Assembly: GCA_030674185.1 (NCBI GenBank)
Contig: JAPXFY010002575.1
Span: forward strand, 12,501-26,431
Reading direction: 5' to 3'
Length of the DNA stretch: 13,931 bases
Source: Monoplex corrugatus
Lineage: Eukaryota; Mollusca; Gastropoda; Littorinimorpha; Ranellidae
Shown: in pieces, positions 1-7,827 of the stretch
Position numbering within the stretch: the first letter of the stretch is position 1
How the letters are laid out: the number at the start of each line of letters is the position of its first letter
The notes under the pieces: generated by a model
Databases searched by the model: none
Told to the model about the DNA's origin: nothing
Seen by the model: only the letters and a program-made list of their open reading frames with translations
Program-made: the position numbers and the translations under genes

Positions 1-47
1 ATGTGTCATTAGTGCAAATAACAATGGCTATTGAATCCCCTGTTGTT

Positions 48-50
<3 letters not shown>

Positions 51-87
<37 letters not shown>

Positions 88-118
88 CACACACACACCA
101 CACACAACACACACGCAC

Positions 119-173
<55 letters not shown>

Positions 174-182
174 ACACACAAA
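51..182. repeat. (CA)n microsatellite, interrupted
   Basis: An almost pure CA dinucleotide array, interrupted by a few AACACA, CCACA and ACGCACG variants. Long open frames across it encode only Thr-His or Val-Cys alternations, so they are not genes. It lies downstream of the splice donor of the minus-strand YWTD exon, within that gene's intron. Confidence 0.97.
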
Positions 183-235
183 ACACAGTCAAGAAGGGCG
201 AAGAGAGAGAGAGAAAAAAAACCTGCTATACTTAC

Positions 236-356
236 TTGAACTATCCACAGCCACACCAGTGGGACAGATCAGACCTCTAGCAATTATGGTGCCCTGTCTG
301 TGCCACGATAACTGATTCTCTCCATTGTTTCAGCCTCCAGGTCTGTCCAACACATC
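236..356 (-). CDS. Partial CDS: LDL-receptor class B (YWTD) repeat exon, frameshifted
   Basis: This is an internal exon of an LRP/LDLR-like receptor. Class B repeats form six-bladed beta-propellers in the extracellular part of these endocytic or signalling receptors. Read on the minus strand, it follows an acceptor ending TGTTCAG and begins with one base completing a codon. It then encodes MCWTDLEAETMERISY, in which the family YWTD motif is CWTD. After GTDRA the original frame hits TAA, but the next frame continues in register as IIARGLICPTGVAVDSS, the typical repeat ending. One base therefore appears to be missing near 282-287. The donor is CAA|GTAAGTAT, an ideal site. The first base joins the two-base overhang of the exon at 2800-2965. 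A GT-rich microsatellite makes up the region before the acceptor. The lesion could be a true pseudogene mutation or a sequence error. The family call is firm; the exact receptor is not identified. Confidence 0.72.
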
Positions 357-361
357 CTGAA

Positions 362-370
362 CACACCCCA

Positions 371-450
<80 letters not shown>

Positions 451-482
451 TACACATACACATTACACAAAAACACAAACAC

Positions 483-547
<65 letters not shown>

Positions 548-680
548 CATACTACATATATATATATACATACACACATACTACATATATACATACATAC
601 ATACATGCATACATTCATACGTACATGCAACATACATACATACATACATACATACATACATACATACATACATACATACG
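362..680. repeat. Compound microsatellite (CA)n-(TA)n-(CATA)n
   Basis: A CA array (about 362-418) passes into a TA array (about 419-446), then several CATA tetranucleotide blocks (about 483-542 and 632-680) separated by TA-rich spacers. The change from CA to TA to CATA looks like stepwise mutation and expansion of one parent array. It occupies the intron directly upstream of the acceptor of the minus-strand exon at 236-356. Nothing else is visible in this stretch. Confidence 0.95.
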
Positions 681-685
681 TACAT

Positions 686-1032
686 ACAGAGAGAGAAAGA
701 GTTAGAGAAAACAGAGTTAGAGAGGGAGAAAGTTAGAGAGAGAGATAGGAGAGAGAGAGAGGAGAGAGTGTTAGAAATAGAGTTAGAGAGAGGGTGTCAG
801 AGAAAGAGAGGGGAGACAGGGAGAGAGAGTTTGAGAGAGGGGAGATAGAGAGAGAGAGGGTGAGAGAGAGTTAGAGACATAGAGAGAGTTAGAGACAGAG
901 AGAGTTAGAGAGAGGGGAGATAGAGAGGGGAGAGATAGAGAGTTAGAGACAAAGAGTTAGAGAGAGAGTTAGAGAGAGGGAGGAGAGAGTTACAAAGAGA
1001 GTTAGAGAGAGTTAGAGTGAGGGAGAGAGAGA
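686..1032. repeat. Purine-rich GAGA / GAGTTAGA satellite
   Basis: A roughly 350-bp stretch of almost pure purine on the plus strand, built from GA dinucleotides interspersed with a recurring AGAGTTAGAGA motif (more than a dozen occurrences, irregular spacing) and GGGGAGA variants. It behaves as a degenerate minisatellite grown from a GA microsatellite. Such tracts can form triplex structures, which is a general property and not shown here. No gene is present. Confidence 0.92.
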
Positions 1033-1047
1033 TACACACATGTGCTT

Positions 1048-1269
1048 TTACGCTCACACACACACGCACACACACACACGCACACACACACACGTACGCA
1101 CACACACATACACACACATAACAGACATACACACATATCACACACATCACACACACACACACACACATCACACACACACACACATTACACACACACATCA
1201 CACACACACACACACACACATCACACACACATCACACACACATACACACACACACACATCACACACACA

Positions 1270-1340
<71 letters not shown>

Positions 1341-1364
1341 CACCGCACACACCACACACACACA
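1048..1364. repeat. (CA)n microsatellite with CATCACA variants
   Basis: About 315 bp of CA repeat. Interruptions such as CATCACACA, CGCACA and CATACACA recur, giving a higher-order pattern in the 1130-1260 part. Encoded frames are Thr-His or Cys-Val alternations only. It follows directly on the purine satellite, so 362-1364 is one continuous block of simple sequence. Confidence 0.96.
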
Positions 1365-1570
1365 TGGAATAATCAGTAGGCGCTATTCAGTGTACTCAAG
1401 TTGCCAAAATTACTACAAAATGTTTGCATGAGCCCCGATCATGCTATGAATTCAAACATGGAAGCCAAATACAATATTATCAGTAATAAGCATGATGTAA
1501 AAAGCTGTCCCATAACTTTAAAAGTTGCAGACGAATGAACTGATACAGATCAGCATTATTACTGTTATTG
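1365..1570. other. Unique intronic sequence, nothing recognised
   Basis: An AT-rich, non-repetitive spacer between the CA block and family A. No coding frame, RNA gene or repeat was recognised. It ends in a TTATTACTGTTATTG stretch that leads into the left terminus of the family A palindrome. Confidence 0.6.
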
Positions 1571-1863
1571 TTGTTGTTATCTACTGTTATTGTTGTTTAA
1601 AGCACAGCCGACTGCATAGAGCCATATCAGGGCTATAACCACTTCAAAACATACACAATACTTCAACAGAAAGAAAAAAAGAAAAGAAAATTAAGTACAC
1701 TATCAATGCATTCGCGCACATAATCTAAGGAGATGCCCCTGGCGCTGACCACTGCGTCCAATTTATGCAAGGAGGATTTAAAAAAAGCACTTGAATATAA
1801 TTGTATATAATATGCTCTCTATAATTTTCCATTGCTTTTATTCTTTCTCCCCATTTATAGCCA

Positions 1864-1917
<54 letters not shown>

Positions 1918-2790
1918 TGTGTGTGCGTGCGCGCGTGCGTGTATGTGTGTGTGCGTGTGTGTGCGTGCGTGCGTGTGTGTCTGTTTCAGCGCTTAGATTT
2001 GATTTTATCAAGATTTTGCGTTATATAAATATTGTAATTAATTAAAAAATTAATTAATACAAACTTAAGTAAACCTAAGGACACCAAAACATACGTAAAA
2101 ACGGGCATAAGTTACCTAAAATTGCTTCCGCACATCTCACCTCCCTACAGCCAAAAATGTACTTCATACATGTACCCAGTTATCAATCCTAAGAAAAAAT
2201 ACGTATGACTTTATCGAACACATACAGGTGAATGGACCAGAAGGCAGAAAATGATAGGAAGAAATGAAAGACAATAAAGGAGGAAATTCTGTGCTAGAAA
2301 TTTCCTCTTTTCTGTCACTCTCTTTGTTTCTGCCTTGTTCCTTTGCTTTCTGTCATTTCTTCCTTTTATTTTCTGCCTTGCTGGTCCATTCACCTGAATG
2401 TGTTCAATAAAGTCTTTCGTACTTTTTTTTAAGATTGATAATTGGGAACATGTGTTAAGTGCATTTTTGGCTTAGGGGGAGTGAGATATGCGGCAGCAGT
2501 TTCAGGTAATATAGGCCCGTTTTTTACGTATGTTTTAACGTCTTTATTCATGTTTAAATGTGTATTCAGGATTGTTTTTTTAAATCCCCATGTGCAATAA
2601 ATTGGACGGAGTGGTCAACGCTAGGGGCATCTCCTTAGATGATGTGCGCAAATGCATTGAGATGTGTACTTCATGTTCTCTTCTTTTTCCATGTTAAAGT
2701 ATTGTATACATTTTGAAATGGTTATAGCCCTGATATGGCTCTACACAGTCGGTTGGGCTTTAAACAACAAAAACAATAACAATAACTGAA
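1571..2790. mobile_element. Family A foldback element: large imperfect palindrome
   Basis: The left arm (about 1571-2290) is the imperfect reverse complement of the right arm (about 2300-2790). Both outer ends carry TTTAAAGC, then an AGCCGACTG-type block and GAGCCATATCAGGGCTATAA. Both inner ends carry CAGGTGAATGGACCAG and a GCAGAAAAT run. The dyad centre is near 2281-2306. Small arm differences include about 30 extra bases in the right arm next to the centre. The left arm also has a roughly 255-bp insert (about 1795-2050) containing a GT microsatellite. No transposase frame is present, so this is either a non-autonomous foldback transposon or an inverted dimer of a roughly 490-bp unit. A single arm occurs again in direct orientation at 7016-7777. 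It lies wholly inside the intron between the two minus-strand YWTD exons and stops about 10 bp from a splice donor. Confidence 0.82.
1865..1983. repeat. (GT)n microsatellite inside the left arm of family A
   Basis: A GT array with GC-containing variants (GTGCGTGCGCGCG) in the second half. It sits within a roughly 255-bp segment (about 1795-2050) absent from the other family A arm and from the copy at 7 kb. It was therefore gained after the arms diverged, either as an insertion carrying the microsatellite or as expansion inside an insertion. The insert's right part is AT-rich with a TAATTAATT motif repeated around 2035-2058. Confidence 0.9.
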
Positions 2791-2799
2791 TACACCTAC

Positions 2800-2965
2800 G
2801 TATTCACAGTGTCCAGCGCGATACCGAAGGGCCCATCTAGTCCACTGACGACGGTCCTCTTGGCCAAAGTGCTCATTGTCATCATGAAGATTGCACCTTT
2901 ACCATAATCTGTGTAGAAGATCAGTCTCAATAGAGAGTCCGCTGTGATTTTCCCCTGTATCGACC
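2800..2965 (-). CDS. Partial CDS: LDL-receptor class B (YWTD) repeat exon
   Basis: An internal exon of an LRP/LDLR-like receptor, 166 nt: 2 nt, 54 codons, 2 nt. On the minus strand it follows the acceptor TTTCTTTCAG and reads GSIQGKITADSLLRL, then IFYTDYGKGAIFMMTM, then RTVVSGLDGPFGIALDTVN. FYTD stands at the YWTD position. The GLDGPFGIALD segment matches the conserved end of a class B repeat (GL-x-P-x-G-x-A-x-D). The donor AATAC|GTAGGT leaves two bases, AC, which join the first G of the exon at 356-236 to keep frame into MCWTDL. This gives a consecutive propeller blade. The (TTCA)n microsatellite (minus-strand reading) lies about 20 bp before the acceptor, and family A begins about 10 bp after the donor. 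No frame lesion is seen in this exon. The upstream exon, expected at higher coordinates, was not found. Confidence 0.8.
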
Positions 2966-2983
2966 CTGAAAGAAATGAAAACA

Positions 2984-3062
2984 TAAATGAATGAATGAAT
3001 GAATGAATGAATGAATGAATGAATGAATGAATGAATGAATGAATGAATGAATGAATGAATGA
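2984..3062. repeat. (ATGA)n tetranucleotide microsatellite
   Basis: About 19 near-perfect ATGA units. On the minus strand this is a TTCA/TCAT run ending about 20 bp upstream of the YWTD exon acceptor at 2965. It therefore overlaps the region where the branch point and polypyrimidine tract should lie. Open frames through it encode a Ser-Phe-Ile-His repeat and are artefacts. Confidence 0.97.
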
Positions 3063-3105
3063 AAGACTTTTTCACTGTGTACTTCTAAAAAGATAAACCT
3101 GTGAA

Positions 3106-3668
<563 letters not shown>

Positions 3669-3729
3669 ATATATATAGTGATATCATATAAAATACAATA
3701 TATATATTATATTATATAATTATAATATA

Positions 3730-3766
<37 letters not shown>

Positions 3767-3775
3767 CATATATAT
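3669..3775. repeat. AT-rich (TA)n tract
   Basis: Nearly pure A+T with TA dinucleotide runs and TATATTATATTATAATTATAATATAATTA pieces, which could fold back on themselves. It continues the CA array on its left. It is followed by about 40 bp of ordinary sequence and a short GTGTGTGCGCGCGCGTGTG run (3815-3866), an alternating purine-pyrimidine tract of the kind prone to Z-DNA. Confidence 0.93.
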
Positions 3776-4026
3776 TCTCATTATTTTCCCTCAGGAAAAG
3801 TCCTTACAACAGGAATGTGTGTGCACGTGTGTGTGTGCGCGCGCGTGTGTGTGTCCGCGTGTGTGCGGTTTTCTTTTTTTCTTTTTCCACAGGATGAAAG
3901 GCGAGAATTATCAAGTGTTGCCGTCTGTTTAAAGATTTATCTGCCTTGCTTTGCCTATAAAAAAAAATCCATGATATCATGTATCCTGCGTCACTTTGGT
4001 GGCTGCTATGTCTGTTTAGAGGAAAA

Positions 4027-4798
4027 ATGGTAAACAATCTTCGTTATGCAGATGGCACCGTTCTAGTTGCAGAGAATGAAGTAGACCAACAAAATGTTGT
4101 GAATATATAGAAATAGAAAGCAGAAACAAAGGGCTGGAACTGAATAGCAAGGAGACTGAAGTCATGGTAATCAGTAAAAAAACAAAAAAATAAGAAATCC
4201 CGTCATGCATAATAACAGCAAATGGCACCACATTGAGACAAGTTGATAAGTTTAAATATCTGGCAGACGCACATTAAAAATAGCCAACACAATCGGCCAA
4301 GCTAAAACAGCAGTCAAGAAAATGACAAGCGTTCTTACCAAAAAGTGCCTATCATTTAACATCAGGAACAGAATTCTTCAGTGTTGTATAGAACCGATAT
4401 TGTTGTACGGATGTGAAGCGTGGACAGTCAACACGGAAAGTCAGAACAAGATTGAGGCAGTTGAAATGTGGTTTCTATGAAGAATGTTAAGAGTTCATGG
4501 ACAGCAAAGAAAACAAAAGAAACAGTCTGGAAGGAGGCAGACACAAAAAAGAACATTAATGAAGAAGATTAGGAAAATGCAAGCAGCATTTATGGAACAT
4601 TATGTTAGGCAAGAGAAAGTAGAGCACCTAGTCACAACAGGAAAGCTGGGGGGAAAAGAGCACCAGGTAGACTCAGGGAGGAAACATTGGACGGCCTTTC
4701 GCAGTGGATGAAGACAGACAGGGTGGGAGAAGTATTTACAGTGACAAAGGATAGATTGATATGGAGGGCCATGATAGCCAACGCCATGCGGCAGGGCA
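4027..4798 (+). pseudogene. 5'-truncated non-LTR retrotransposon (RTE-like), reverse transcriptase C-terminal part
   Basis: A decayed LINE 3' end. The reading starts inside the reverse transcriptase catalytic box: NNLRYADGTVLVAENEVD, with YADG (4045-4056) where active enzymes have YADD. It continues as KGLELNSKETEVMVISKK, then after frame breaks as VDKFKYL, QCCIEPILLYGCEAWTVN, EMWFLRRMLRVHG-type and KIRKMQAAFMEH segments, ending DRLIWRAMIANAMRQGT just before a (GAT)n tail. Several stops (for example TAG at 4108) and frameshifts are present, and everything upstream of the box is missing, as is usual for LINE insertions. A short 3' region ending in a trinucleotide tail suits the RTE group. The clade assignment is tentative; that it is a dead LINE is nearly certain. 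Confidence 0.85.
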
Positions 4799-4799
4799 C

Positions 4800-4858
<59 letters not shown>
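4799..4858. repeat. (GAT)n tail of the RTE-like element
   Basis: About 19 units of TGA/GAT follow directly on the last codons of the LINE fragment. This is best read as the element's 3' trinucleotide tail, which may have expanded later. The opposite strand would encode polyhistidine, which is not a gene. Confidence 0.93.
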
Positions 4859-4892
4859 ATGTCTTTAAAAGAGACATGTCACCGAAGAATCT

Positions 4893-4995
4893 TTCATTAT
4901 GTAGTTATGTCTATGTTTGAGTGGAGAGTACTTCATTTATGTAGTCACGTTCCGTTTGAATTGGTGACATTTTATTTATGTAGTCGTGTCTCTAA
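4893..4995. repeat. Degenerate 40-bp tandem repeat, about 2.5 copies
   Basis: The core TTATGTAGTYRYGTY recurs at 4897, 4937 and 4976, a period of about 40 bp with substantial divergence in between. It lies immediately after the LINE tail, in otherwise unique AT-rich DNA. Confidence 0.6.
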
Positions 4996-5036
4996 AATTG
5001 TTTTTGGATTAATTTGTTATCAAAAATGAAGGGAAA

Positions 5037-5046
5037 CACGCACACA

Positions 5047-5099
<53 letters not shown>

Positions 5100-5101
5100 A
5101 C

Positions 5102-5154
<53 letters not shown>

Positions 5155-5155
5155 C
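5037..5155. repeat. (CA)n microsatellite
   Basis: A CA array with two short interruptions (CATACACACAACAC near 5093-5105), ending in ACAACAAAAA. No gene. Confidence 0.97.
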
Positions 5156-5314
5156 AAAAATTTCAGCTTCTCAACCGTCAATGCTCAATTTCAGTTTTCT
5201 ATAGAGCGGTCGTCTTTGCAGTGCTGATGGGATGATTTCAATGTTTGTTCTTGTTTGTGTTTCTTATGTTGTTTCGCATTGTTTGGTTGTTGTGTGATGT
5301 GTGTGCATTCTGTG

Positions 5315-5713
5315 TGAGGTGTGGGTGGTGGTGGTGGTGGTGGTGGTGGTGGTGGTGGTGGTGGTCGTGATGGTGGATGTGATGGTGGTGTTGTTGTTGT
5401 TGTTGCTGCTGCTGTTGTTCTTGCTGTTGTTGTTGTTGTTCTTGCTGTTGTTGTCGGCCATGTGTATATGTGTGTGTATGTGTGAATGTACGTGTGCATA
5501 TCTGTGTGCAGGCATGTGGGTGGGTGGTGGTGGTGGTGGTGGTGGTGGTGGTGTGTCGTGATGGTGGATGTGGTGGTGGTGTTGTTGTTGTTGTTGCTGC
5601 TGCTGTTGTTCTTGCTGTTGTTGTTGTTGTTCTTTCTGTTGTTGTCGGCCATGTGTATATGTGTGTGTATGTGTGAATGTACGTGTGCATATCTGTGTGC
5701 AGGCATGTGGGTA
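5315..5713. repeat. 191-bp tandem duplication rich in (GTG)n and (TTG)n
   Basis: Two nearly identical copies at an offset of 191 bp. Each runs GTGG trinucleotide array, TCGTGATGGTGGATGTGRTG, TTG/CTG array with GTTCTTGCTG interruptions, then TCGGCCATGTGTATATG, a TG run, and GCATATCTGTGTGCAGGCATG. The high identity points to a recent duplication. All six frames are open because of the trinucleotide structure (poly-Val, poly-Leu, poly-Gln, poly-His), so the long frames of 171 and 160 residues on the minus strand are artefacts. Confidence 0.93.
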
Positions 5714-5797
5714 TATGCACCTATTTATTGTTATTTGTTATTTTCATTTCTTACATACTCCTTTATTTTGTATTTAATTTTTCACCTATTTGCATGT

Positions 5798-5853
5798 ATA
5801 CTTACTTACTTACTTACTGATTACTTACTTACTTACTGACTGACTGACTGACT

Positions 5854-5889
<36 letters not shown>

Positions 5890-5893
5890 TACC
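5798..5893. repeat. (CTTA)n / (CTGA)n tetranucleotide microsatellite
   Basis: A block of TTAC/CTTA units changes to a block of about ten ACTG units and back to CTTA. The whole is a compound tetranucleotide array. Sequence on either side (5714-5797 and 5894-6010) is unremarkable, with no gene seen. Confidence 0.94.
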
Positions 5894-6010
5894 TGTCTAT
5901 TTCCTCTTTTCTTTCCTCGGAAATGAACGACAGACTGGTGGGCCTATGGTTGTGAAAATGTTGTCTTCACCTACTTGATAGACAGCTGAGGCTTTGTGCA
6001 TTGACTGGGT

Positions 6011-6040
6011 GGGGGGGGGGGGGGGGGGGGGGGGAGGGGG
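6011..6040. repeat. Poly-G tract (24 G, A, 5 G)
   Basis: An uninterrupted run of 24 G followed by A and five more G, preceded by GGGT. Long G runs are rare in animal genomes, are candidates for G-quadruplex formation, and are a place where sequencing length calls are unreliable. Confidence 0.97.
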
Positions 6041-6164
6041 TCTTTCTATTACGTAGGACGAGTTTATACAGAATAGCTAGTTGTGTTGTGATTTAGACCT
6101 TTGATTATTTATTCATTCACTTTCTATATATGTGTTCCTTTTTCTGAAGATAGATACACAGATA

Positions 6165-6352
6165 CACATGTCATTTACATGTAACCAGGATTGTTCCAGT
6201 GATAGACTGATACAATACCAGTATAACACATGTCATTTACATGTAACCAGGATTGTTCCAGTGATAGACTGATACAATACCAGTATAACACATGTCATTT
6301 ACATATAACCAGGATTGTTCCAGTGATAGACTGATACAATACCAGTATAACA
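6165..6352. repeat. 62-bp minisatellite, three copies
   Basis: Three head-to-tail copies of a 62-bp unit starting at about 6165, 6227 and 6289. They contain CATGTCATTTACATGTAACC, GGATTGTTCCAGTGATAG and ACCAGTATAACA. Copies are almost identical; the third has ACATATAACC. Each unit contains the short palindrome-like ACATGTCATTTACATGT, which could pair as a small hairpin. Identity implies recent amplification. Confidence 0.95.
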
Positions 6353-7010
6353 TATAGACTAGATAAAACACAGGCTAGGTAGGCCTCAGGACCTGGCCTG
6401 CTCATGCGTTTATGTGCCGGCTTAAGGCATGTGCCATGATAACCATACACACAGCACCTGTGTGTTAGTGCATATGGAATTCGTTCCGAGCGCGGAGATG
6501 TCGTCATGAGAAACAAACTGGAACTCACATGACAAATGCCTGGCGACTGGAAAGATCTAATGTAGCCATGACCTGTATGCTGTGTAACCTGGTGAACTGG
6601 AGAGATAGTGCGGTTCTACCATTGTATGGGGTTTTATTTGCTTGTTTTCCCCATGAAAAATGTTATAGCAGTTACAAAGTACATTTTTTTATCATTGCAC
6701 TCAGAGAAGTTACCTTTGTGATCACTTTTTCTTTTTCATCCCATTTTCTACACCACTTTAATGGTCACAGAAGCTGGAATAGTTTTTGCAATGCAGTGAT
6801 GTTGATGTCGATGAGGACGATAATCATGATGCTATGGAGCTCCATCTAGGATTGAGACTGCGTGACAGGGCTGTACTCTACGCTTTCTATCATAATATAT
6901 CCTGGCCTCAACCAGGCCCAAGAGATACAGACACCTGCCGTATTGGTCAGAAGCTTTCAGATTTGAGAAAGTGGTGATCACACTCCATCCTCAGAAAACA
7001 CTGAATGTGG
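6353..7010. other. Unique sequence, no gene recognised
   Basis: About 650 bp of non-repetitive DNA. Two open frames on the plus strand (6529-6849, 106 codons, and 6786-6977, 63 codons) have ordinary composition but no recognisable domain, no convincing splice context and no visible relatives here. I do not call them genes. The stretch GDRAVLYAFYHN-like in the second frame is the only part that looks even mildly protein-like. Confidence 0.45.
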
Positions 7011-7015
7011 ACACT

Positions 7016-7777
7016 GTTACTGCTACTGTTATTTTTGTTTAAAGCCCAGCCGACTGCATAGAGCCATATCAGGGCTATAATTGTTTCAAAACATCCAATA
7101 CTTCAACAGGTAAAAAAGGAAAAGAGAATTAGGTACACATGTTAATGCATTCGAGCACATATTCTAAGAAGACGTTCCTGGTGTTGACCACACTAATTCA
7201 TGACACAGGAGATTTAACCCTTTGTCTTCCACACACTGTCCACCAGCATCCTGCACTGTCAGTCATGCTACCAAAGCAAACATTTAACCCTTTGACTCAC
7301 TCTTTCCACCAGCCTCCTACAGGAAGCTTATGGATAGGGTGAGGGAGTCAAAGGGTTACGTTTTTGCAGTTGGTGGATAGTTGTGGGAGTCAAAGGGTTA
7401 AAACAAACATGAATACAAACAAAGAAAATTAAGAACACTTATCATTGCATTGGTGCACATGATCCGAGGAGGTGCCCCTAGCGTTGCCACTCCGTTCAAT
7501 TTATCGCAAGGAGATTTTAAAAAAACATACCTGAATACAGATCTTAACATAACTAAGGACACTAAAATATATAAAAACGGGCCTAAGTTACCTGAAATTG
7601 CTTCTGCATATGTCATTTCCCTGGAGCTAAAGATGTATTTAATACCATGTACCCAATTATCAATCCTAAGAGAAAGTAGTTAAGAATTTATCGAACAAAT
7701 AAAGGCGAATGGACCAGCAAGGCAGAAAATGGTAGGAAAAAATGACAGACAGCAAAGGAGGAAAGTTCTTGCTATTG
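7016..7777 (+). mobile_element. Family A half-element (single arm), interrupted and partly duplicated
   Basis: Direct-orientation relative of the left arm of the palindrome at 1571-2790. It starts with GTTTAAAGCCCAGCCGACTG and GAGCCATATCAGGGCTATAA and ends at about 7777 with GAATGGACCAGCAAGGCAG and AGGAGGAAAGTTCTTGCTA, which corresponds to the dyad centre of the palindrome. The middle is disturbed. After a first piece (7016-7213), a family B hairpin is inserted, then about 20 bp of family A follow (GAATACAAAC). The sequence then steps back to GAAAATTAAG (about 7421), repeating the block that includes GGAGGTGCCCCTAGCGTT. Two overlapping partial copies or an internal duplication explain this. 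A LINE fragment follows within 50 bp. Confidence 0.8.
7214..7401. mobile_element. Family B hairpin MITE with TTAA flanks (copy 1)
   Basis: Starts TTAA-CCCTTTG and ends CAAAGGG-TTAA, giving intact TTAA on both sides. TTAA duplication with CCC...GGG ends is the hallmark of piggyBac-type elements, so a non-autonomous piggyBac-like MITE is the best family guess (inference). It has a nested structure: an inner inverted repeat from TTAACCCTTTGACTC (7284) to GAGTCAAAGGGTTA (ends 7358) sits within an outer one. CCACCAGCATCC and GGTGGATAG are the internal complementary blocks. It has no coding capacity. It is inserted in the family A half-element. Confidence 0.78.
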
Positions 7778-7827
7778 ACGACTCAGAAGACAGAGCAATG
7801 CTTCTACGTCTTTACAGGAGCATGCTG

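Noticed and set aside
3..315. Open frames of Thr-His repeats at the left edge
   Set aside because: They are translations of a CA microsatellite; composition is fully explained by the dinucleotide.
284..669. Minus-strand frames with Met-Tyr-Val-Cys repeats
   Set aside because: They come from CATA/CA arrays; only the short YWTD part at the low end of the 284-577 frame is real coding sequence.
4632..4877. Minus-strand frame with polyhistidine
   Set aside because: Produced by the (GAT)n tail of the RTE-like element read backwards.
5191..5720. 171- and 160-residue minus-strand frames rich in Gln, Thr, His and Asn
   Set aside because: They are open only because the trinucleotide arrays lack stops in all frames; the 191-bp duplication repeats them.
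6165..6352. Possible CRISPR array
   Set aside because: The units are directly adjacent and identical over the whole 62 bp, with no variable spacers; the context is eukaryotic.
6529..6977. Two plus-strand frames of 106 and 63 codons
   Set aside because: No recognisable domain, no splice support and average composition; treated as chance.
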